Below are positions 41,885-50,500 of a DNA stretch of 64,000 bases, in pieces. Positions within the stretch are counted from its first letter, which is position 1. Each line of letters opens with the position of its first letter. The position numbers and the translations under genes were made by a program. Under the pieces are notes generated by a model. That model saw only the letters and a list, made by a program, of their open reading frames with translations. It had not been told where the DNA came from and did not search any database. This DNA comes from an uncultured Bartonella sp. (GTDB lineage Bacteria > Pseudomonadota > Alphaproteobacteria > Rhizobiales > Rhizobiaceae), in the NCBI GenBank assembly GCA_946478235.1, contig CAMLBF010000008.1, positions 59,767 through 123,766 on the forward strand, given 5' to 3'.

Positions 41885-44179
41885 ATGAGCAAAAACGAAC
41901 AAAAAAAGACAACCAAAAAAACAACCTATAGTGCTTTGGAACAAGAAGCACTTAATTTTCATAGCCGTGGTCGTCCCGGAAAATTGGAAATTGTTGCAAC
42001 CAAGCCAATGGCAACACAGCATGACCTGTCACTGGCCTATTCTCCTGGTGTCGCCGTTCCTGTTAAAGCGATAGCAGAAGATCCTGCTTTGGCCTATGAC
42101 TATACAGCAAAAGGCAATCTCGTTGCAGTTATCTCTAACGGAACAGCGATTTTAGGACTTGGTAATTTAGGTCCACTTGCCTCCAAACCTGTTATGGAAG
42201 GCAAGGCAGTGCTTTTCAAGCGCTTTGCCGATGTAGACTCGATCGATATTGAAGTAGACACAACAGATATTGATGAGTTTATCAATTCTGTTCGCCATCT
42301 TGGTCCTTCATTTGGCGGTATCAATCTTGAAGATATTAAAGCACCGGATTGCTTTGTGATAGAAAGCCGCCTTAGGGAATTGATGAATATCCCGGTTTTC
42401 CATGATGATCAGCATGGTACGGCGATTATTGCAACAGCAGGTCTGCTCAACGCCTTGCATCTTACAGGACGTGATATGAACAATACGCGCCTTGTTTGTA
42501 ATGGTGCCGGTTCAGCAGGTATCGCCTGTATCGAACTCGTCAAGGCGATGGGCTTTAAATCTGAAAACGTAACCTTATGCGATACAAAAGGTATTGTTTA
42601 TCAAGGTCGTGAAGAGGGTATGAACCAGTGGAAAGCTGCTCATGCTGTTAAAACAGATAAACGCACTTTGGCAGAAGCATTAGAGGGTGCGGATGTCTTT
42701 TTTGGTGTTTCAGCAAAAGGCGCATTGACGCCTGAAATGGTAAAATCCATGGCACCAAATCCGATCATTTTTGCAATGGCTAATCCTGATCCTGAGATTA
42801 CGCCTGAAGAAGTGGCAAAAGTGCGTGATGATGCCATTATGGCAACGGGACGTTCGGACTATCCAAACCAGATCAATAATGTGTTGTGTTTTCCTTATAT
42901 CTTCCGCGGCGCACTGGACGTCCGTGCAAGCACAATCAATGAGGATATGAAGATCGCAGCAGCAAAAGCCATTGCCCAGCTTGCGCGAGAAGAAGTGCCA
43001 GATGATGTTGCGGAAGCCTATCGTGGTAGCCGGTTAAAATTTGGTCCTAAATATATCATTCCAGTTCCATTTGATCCGCGTCTTCTCTCAGCCATTCCGA
43101 CAGCAGTTGCAAAAGCGGCTATGGATAGTGGTGTTGCTGGCAAACCTATTGAGGATTTGGAAGCTTATGCACGTGACTTGAAAGCACGTAGAGACCCAAT
43201 CGCCTCAACAATGCGTGGTGTTTATAACCGTGTACGGCAAAATCCGAAGCGCATTGTTTTTGCTGAAGGCGAAGAAGAACAAGTGATGCGTGCAGCGGTT
43301 TCTTACGTCAATCAAAAATTGGGTAAGGCCATTCTTATTGGGCATGACGATCTTATTGAAAAAACAGCAGCTTCTGCTGGAATAGATCTGCATCGCGAAG
43401 GTTTGCAAATTGTCAATGCGCGCCTATCTGACCGCACGGAAGCTTATGCAAACTATTTGTATAGCAAGATGCAACGTAAAGGTTGGCTATTGCGTGATTG
43501 TCATCGCTATATCAACAATGATCGCAATCATTTTGCTGCCTGCATGGTGGCGCTGGGTGATGCTGATGCGATGATTACCGGCTTTACCCGCAATTACGAA
43601 ACAGGCCTTGCCGATGTTCGTCGTGTTATTGATAACAAGCCGCATGAACGCCTTGTGGGCATTTCCATTGCTATTTGCCGTGGACGCACCGTATTTATCG
43701 CCGATACGGCCATTGCAGAGCATCCAGAAGGTGAAGAACTTGCAGATATTGCAGAACAAGCAGCAAAATTTGCACAAGCGATGGGATACACACCGCGTGT
43801 TGCCTTGTTGGCTTATTCAACATTTGGCCATATGAAAGGCGAAGGTGCGCAACGTATTCAAGAAGCTGTTAGAATATTGCATGAGCGGAATGTGCATTTT
43901 GAATTTGATGGTGAAATGAGTGCCGATGTTGCGCTTAACCCTAAGATAATGGAACAATACCCATTCATGGGGCTAACTGAGCCTGCTAATATTCTGGTTA
44001 TGCCAGGATATCATTCAGCATCGATTGCTAGCAAAATGCTGCACGAATTGGGTGGGGCCACAATTATTGGACCAATTCTTATTGGCCTTGAGAAATCAGC
44101 CCAAATTGTACCACTTGGTGCGCGTGATTCCGACATTGTCAATATGGCTGCTATTGCGGCCTATAATGCAACAAAGTAA
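41885..44179 (+). CDS. maeB: NADP-dependent malic enzyme with phosphotransacetylase-like domain
   Basis: This enzyme decarboxylates malate to pyruvate, supplying NADPH and pyruvate for growth on organic acids. From the ATG at 41885 it is 764 residues, typical of the MaeB class. The malic enzyme part (1 to about 430) shows YSPGVAVPVKAI, FHDDQHGTA and the dinucleotide-binding CNGAGSAGIACIEL. The C-terminal part (about 440-764) is a phosphotransacetylase-like domain, which is usually regulatory. An earlier frame from 41783 adds 34 unrelated residues. It ends with a clear terminator. Confidence 0.95.
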   Translation: MSKNEQKKTTKKTTYSALEQEALNFHSRGRPGKLEIVATKPMATQHDLSLAYSPGVAVPVKAIAEDPALAYDYTAKGNLVAVISNGTAILGLGNLGPLASKPVMEGKAVLFKRFADVDSIDIEVDTTDIDEFINSVRHLGPSFGGINLEDIKAPDCFVIESRLRELMNIPVFHDDQHGTAIIATAGLLNALHLTGRDMNNTRLVCNGAGSAGIACIELVKAMGFKSENVTLCDTKGIVYQGREEGMNQWKAAHAVKTDKRTLAEALEGADVFFGVSAKGALTPEMVKSMAPNPIIFAMANPDPEITPEEVAKVRDDAIMATGRSDYPNQINNVLCFPYIFRGALDVRASTINEDMKIAAAKAIAQLAREEVPDDVAEAYRGSRLKFGPKYIIPVPFDPRLLSAIPTAVAKAAMDSGVAGKPIEDLEAYARDLKARRDPIASTMRGVYNRVRQNPKRIVFAEGEEEQVMRAAVSYVNQKLGKAILIGHDDLIEKTAASAGIDLHREGLQIVNARLSDRTEAYANYLYSKMQRKGWLLRDCHRYINNDRNHFAACMVALGDADAMITGFTRNYETGLADVRRVIDNKPHERLVGISIAICRGRTVFIADTAIAEHPEGEELADIAEQAAKFAQAMGYTPRVALLAYSTFGHMKGEGAQRIQEAVRILHERNVHFEFDGEMSADVALNPKIMEQYPFMGLTEPANILVMPGYHSASIASKMLHELGGATIIGPILIGLEKSAQIVPLGARDSDIVNMAAIAAYNATK

Positions 44180-44198
44180 GTTCAATCACGAAAATTCG

Positions 44199-44228
44199 AA
44201 AGCCCCATATCTTTATGGGGCTTTTTAT
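44199..44228 (+). terminator. rho-independent terminator after maeB
   Basis: An 11-bp perfect stem AAAGCCCCATA (44199-44209) with TATGGGGCTTT (44214-44224) is followed by a T run. It begins 19 bp past the stop. Confidence 0.92.
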
Positions 44229-44417
44229 TTATGTAAAAAGCTACATATCAAATACTATTCATGTATATTTTGTCTGTAAAATCATCTAAAATGCTATGAT
44301 TTACAGCTTGCTTTCCAGATTTTTACCATTTTCAATAAAAACCAATATCACTTAGTGCCGAATTTTTCGCACTGTAATATAATGTGTTAAGAGTTTCCCC
44401 AAAAAACTCAAAATGTC

Positions 44418-44450
44418 GTTTAATAAAAAAGAGATAGTTTTTTATTAAAC
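44418..44450 (+). promoter_or_regulatory. long AT inverted repeat in the cgs leader
   Basis: Thirteen-base arms (44418-44430 and 44438-44450) are perfectly complementary around the 7-base loop GAGATAG. The repeat ends 51 bp before the cgs start codon. It is nearly all A and T, so as RNA it would melt at modest temperature; as DNA it could be an operator. The gene's product is osmotically controlled in relatives, which makes a regulatory role plausible. Confidence 0.5.
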
Positions 44451-44501
44451 TGACAAAAATATTCTGTCGCATGTAGTTGCGTATGACGAGGGTAAAACAA
44501 A

Positions 44502-47500
44502 ATGGCGGAAAACGCATCATCAATTCAGTGGCTTCTTTCCCAGCAAACGGAAGTACGTTATCTGCCTGATACAGCATTTCCCATACGTGCCACTTTCAAA
44601 TCGGAAGATGAGCTACAACAACTTGCCCATGAAATGGCCGAGGGCAAGAAGATAATATTGCCAGAGTTTACCCCCTTTGATTTCAGTCATCGATTAACGG
44701 AAAATTCTAAGCTAATTTTACATGCGTTTCGTGCAACAGATGCAGCTGCGCGCAACAATGAAACCATTACGCCTGCAGCACAATGGCTTTTGGACAACCA
44801 CTATACGATTGATAAAACCGTACAGCAAACGCGACGTGATTTTCCAAGATCGTTTGTAAAACAATTGCCACCTTATAAAGGTGAAACAGAATTACCGCGT
44901 ATTTTTGCACTTGCCTGGCTTTATGTTGCACATACCGATAGCAGCTTTTCACTGCAAACTTTAACTGCAATGGTTAAAGGATACCAGCAGGTTACCGATT
45001 TTCAAATTGGTGAACTATGGGCTCTGCCTTCCGCTGTTCGGCTTGTTTTGATCGAAAATGCCCGCAGGCTTTCTTTGCGTATCGAAAAAGCACGCCGTAT
45101 GCGCCAATTTGCCAATCAGGTTGCCGATAAAATAGCTGTTGCCGAAGATGCAAGCGCTTTACAAAGTATTTTCTCTGTCTATGAAGAATTAACCGCTGAC
45201 CCAACCTTTTCTGCTCATCTTCTCTATAGATTACGTGGCGCTTCAGTCGATTCCACAGCAGCACTTAATTGGCTTGAAGAACAGATGCATCGCCGCGGTA
45301 GTGATCCTGAGGCAGCAACGACAGAAGAACATGCCCGTCAATCAACAGGCGGCGTAACTATGGGCAACATCATAAGAGCGCTAAAAGCTATTGATGATGT
45401 TGACTGGACAACATGGTTTGAGAGTGTCAGCCATGTGGATGCCATGTTACGTGATAATAGCGATTATGCCGAACTAGATTTTCAATCACGCAATACTTAT
45501 CGCGTTGTCATTGAAAAAATTGCACGGCGTTCACCTTTGACTGAAATTGAAGTGACGCAAAAAGCTTTGGATATGGCCGAGGCTGTCCGCAAGAGCGATA
45601 ATGAAGCAAACGCATCTGTTGCGTGGTTTCTGGTGGGCGAAGGCCGCAAAGCCTTTGAAGAAATGTGCCAATATGATCGGCCTTTAAAGCTGAAATTCAT
45701 GCGCGCATTCCGTGCCATGAAAATCTGGAGTATCGCCATTCCAGTATCGGTCATTACGGTTCTGATCTTAATTGCGGTTTATGCTTTGCTTAAAAGCTCC
45801 GGTTTGAGCCATTCCATGTGTTTGACATTTACTGCTTTGGCACTGTTTCCCACAATGGATACAGCCTTTGCACTTTTTAACACATTATGTGCATGGACTG
45901 TCGCGCCCACTCGATTAATTGGTTATGAATATAAGGATGGCATTCCTGAAGACGCAAAAACACTTGTTGTTGTTCCAACAATGATTACGTCGCGGGATAC
46001 AATCGACGAGCAAATTCGTAATCTTGAAGTCCACTATCTATCAAATCCACAAGGTGCTGTCTATTTTGCTTTGGCAACCGACTGGGCTGATGCCAATTCA
46101 GAAGAAACCGCCGATGATATGGATTTGCTGGAATATGCACAAAAGAGCATTGCAGATCTTAACCATCATTATCGTGGTGATGGGCAACCATTATTCTTCA
46201 TCCTACATCGTCACCGCCTTTATAACGCCAGCGAAGGTTGCTGGATGGGGTGGGAACGTAAACGCGGCAAACTGCATGAACTCAATCTATTATTACGTGG
46301 TGATAAAGATACAAGTTTCTTCCCTGCAGATCCACGCCTGCCGCTCGATTGCCGTTTTGTCATGACATTGGATTCAGACACGCGGCTCACACCAGATTCC
46401 GTTACACGGATGGTGGGTAAATTAAATCACCCCTTGAATAGACCTGTCATTGATCCAAAAACCAAAACTGTTGTTCGTGGCTATGGCATTTTGCAACCCC
46501 GTGTTACGCCCTCTTTAACAACGGGTGATGAGGCATCATTTTTACAGCGTGTCTTCTCTGTTAATCGGGGAATTGACCCTTATGTATTTGCCGTATCTGA
46601 CACCTATCAAGATCTTCTTGGTGAGGGGACTTATACAGGTAAAGGTTTATACGATATTGATGCATTTGAAATTGCGTTAGCCGACAAAGTTCGTGAAAAT
46701 GCGGTTCTAAGCCATGACCTATTGGAAGGTGGCTATGCACGCGCTGGTTTCGTCAGCGATGTTGAAGTGGTGGAAGATTATCCGACCGCATATAATGTTG
46801 ATGTCGCACGCCACCATCGTTGGATTCGTGGTGATTGGCAATTATTGCCTTACCTCCTTACACGCCATAACATCAGCCTTGTTACACGCTGGAAAATGCA
46901 GGACAATTTACGGCGATCATTGACACCGCTATTGTGGATTATTGCGTCACTCACAGGCTGGTGCGTCTTGCCGCTTCACAGTGCAGTTTTTTGGCAAATT
47001 TTCCTTTTGTTGGGAATGTTTGCAGCACCAACACTTGGTGTTATTCGCGGTATTATGCCAACAAGCATGGATAATTCTCTGCGTGGGCACTTTCAGTCGG
47101 TTCTAACAAATATTGCTACAAGTACTGCCGATGTTGCCCTCAGAACAACATTTCTGGCCTATTCTGCCTATTATATGGTTGATGCAATTATCCGCACCTT
47201 ATATCGCTTGTTTGTATCGCATCACCATATGCTGGAATGGAAAACATCGGCAGCGACACGCTCTGCCCCCAACACATTGCATTATTATATTATGACAATG
47301 TGGCCAGCCTCTTTAATTGGTGTTATTTCCATTGCGTTGCCGGCATCGTTACACAATTCTGCTGTTTTTGTTGCTTTACCTTTTGGCCTTGCTTGGTTCT
47401 TTTCACCCTTTATCGCATGGGTTGTTAGCCGGTCAGCAGTGTTGCAAGACTCTCTTGAAATTCGCTCATCAGATAAGGGCGAGTTACGCCGCATAGGACG

Positions 47501-50500
47501 GCGCACATGGCATTATTACGAAGCATTTGCCAATGCAGAAAACAATTTTCTGCCACCTGACAACTTTCAGGAAGAGCCATATCCAGTTGTTGCGCGCAGA
47601 ACGTCGCCCACCAATATTGGTGTCTATCTCTTGTCAACGGTTGCGGCACGTGACTTTGGCTGGATCAGCTTTGAATCGGCTATTTTGCGGATTGAACGCA
47701 CCTTGGACACAATGGAAAAAATGGAAAGGTTCCGTGGCCATTTTTACAACTGGTATGAAACCGACACATTGCAAGCCTTGCAGCCAAGTTATGTATCAAC
47801 CGTTGATTCAGGAAATCTGGCCGGGCATTTGGTAACCCTTTCTTCTGCCTTAAAAGAGTGGGCAGAAGCGCCATCAGTCTTTTTACAAGGCGATCTTGCA
47901 GGCCTCCTTGATGTCAATGACATACTTGAAGAAACACTTCATCTCATACCAGATGACAGACGAATTTTGCGTCCTTTGCGCCGCCGGATTGAAGAACGCA
48001 TAGCAAATTTCCGCCGTGCTGTTCGCTCAATTATGGATGAGCCGGAAACAGCAACATTCCGCACCATCAACTTGACCGTTGCGGCAAATGACATTGCCCG
48101 TCTTACCAGTGAACTTAACGGTGAAATCAATAGCGATGAATCCAAGAATGTCGTTTCTTGGGCTGAATGTCTCATAGAAACATGTGAAGCGCATAATGAT
48201 GATGCCACCGGCGATCATGACACGGAAAGCCTGCGCAACAAGCTTTATCAGCTTGCGGAAAAAGCGCGTCAATTTGCTTTTGACATGAAATTTGATTTTC
48301 TGGAACGCAGCGAACGTCGCCTCCTATCAATCGGATATCGGGTTCAAGAAAATGAATTGGATGAGAGCTGTTACGATTTGCTGGCATCCGAGGCTCGTTT
48401 GTCTAGCTTGTTTGCCATTGCCAAGGGTGACATCAAGGTAGAGCATTGGTTCCGTCTTGGACGTATGCTTGTTCCAGTTGGCTGGAAAGGTGCCCTCCTT
48501 TCATGGTCGGGTTCCATGTTTGAATATTTGATGCCACCACTTGTTATGCGTGAACCGCTCGGTTCGCTGCTGGATCAAACCAATAGACTTATTGTGCGGC
48601 GTCAAATTCAATATGCCAATGAACGTGGTTTACCTTGGGGTATATCCGAAGCTGCATTCAATGCACGTGACCAACAAATGAACTATCAATATTCAAATTT
48701 TGGTGTTCCTAGTCTTGGTCTACAACGCGGCCTTTCACGCAATGCCGTTATAGCACCATATGCCAGTATATTGGCTTCACAATATATGCCAACAGAGGCG
48801 GTTGCCAATTTGAACCGCTTGCGTGATCTTGGTGCGCTTGGCAAATATGGTTTCCATGATTCCGTAGATTTTACGCCTGCGCGTGTGCGTGAAGGTGAAA
48901 AATATGCAGTTGTGAAAAATTACTATGCCCACCACCACGGCATGTCTATTTTGGCGATCAACAATGTCATTTTTGACGGTCGTATGCGAAATCGTTTCCA
49001 CCGTGATCCGGTGATTGAAGCAACGCAATTATTGCTGCAAGAAAAAGCACCACGTGAAATTCCAATGGTGCATGCAAAAACAGCCAATCCTATGCGCAGT
49101 GACTCCGGTGGATTTGAAGATGCACCAATTCGCGTTATTGAAGAACCGCTTACAAAGTCACGCGCGACGGTTCTGTTATCAAATGGCGCCTATTCTGTTA
49201 TGCTCACTGGTAACGGTTCCGGTTACAGCCGCTGGCATAATTATGCGATAACGCGTTTTGTGCCCGATGCTGCAGAAGATCAACAAGGTACATTTTTCTT
49301 CTTGCGTGATCCGGAAAGTGGGCGTTGGTGGTCTGCAACGGGTGAACCAACACGCGTTGCCGAAGAAGAAGCCATTGCTGTTTTCACCGATGAAAAAGCC
49401 GAATATTCCAAAACAGTTGATGGGATAAAATCCACGGTTGAATGTATCGTTGCCTCGGAAGGCGACGGTGAAGGCCGCCGTATTGAGCTAATCAATACAA
49501 CCAGCAAAGATCGTATTCTGGAAATAACGTCTTATGCTGAACTCGTATTAACAACACCGGATACCGATTCTGCCCATACTGTGTTTTCACGTATGTTTGT
49601 TGAAACAGAAATTGCCGATCAAGGTGGCACAATCTATGCCAAACGGCGCAAGCGTGATCCGAAAGATCCAGATATTCATGTTGCCCATTTTGTTACCGAT
49701 ACATCTGGTGCAATCCGTGATGCGGAAGCGGAAACAGATCGTCGTGTTTTCATAGGCCGTGGGCGTTCTATCCGTCGCCCAAGTGCATTTGACCGAGGCG
49801 CAACATTAACGGGAAGTCAAGGGTGTGTCCTTGATCCCGTTGCTGCCATACGTTGTCGCGTCAGAGTGCCTGCACGGAAAAAAGCCGATCTTATTTTCTG
49901 GACATTTGCTGCAGATTCTAGAGAAAAACTAAACACGCAAGTTGAATATTACCGCCAACCAAACGTTTTCCAGCGTGAATTTTCATTAGCGTGGACACGG
50001 TCGCAGGTTTCTCTCTATCAGATTGGTATCAAACCGAAAGAGGCTATTGTTTACCAAAAATTTGCAACACCACTTATCTATCCAGATCGTACATGGCGCT
50101 TGCCTGCCGAAACCTTAGCGGAAACCCTTGGGAAACAATCTGACCTTTGGCCTATGTCAATTTCGGGTGATTTTCCAATCTTCCTGCTGCGTCTGGATAA
50201 TGAAGCCGATCTTGACGTGTTGCGTGGCCTGTTAAAAGCGCATGAATATTGGCGCATGCGTGGTTTGACCGTTGATATTGTTATTCTCAATGAACGGGCT
50301 TTTTCTTATGCGCAAGATACGCAACGCGCGATAGAATGGATGTGTGAAGGTTATCGCAACCGTACAGCTGAAGCTGATGGTCGCCAACATATTTTCACGG
50401 TACGGCGTGACCAGATTGATGAAGCAAGTTTCAACACTTTGTTAGCAAGTGCCCGTATTGTTTTACAAGCGCAAAACGGCTCTCTATCAGAGCAATTGAA

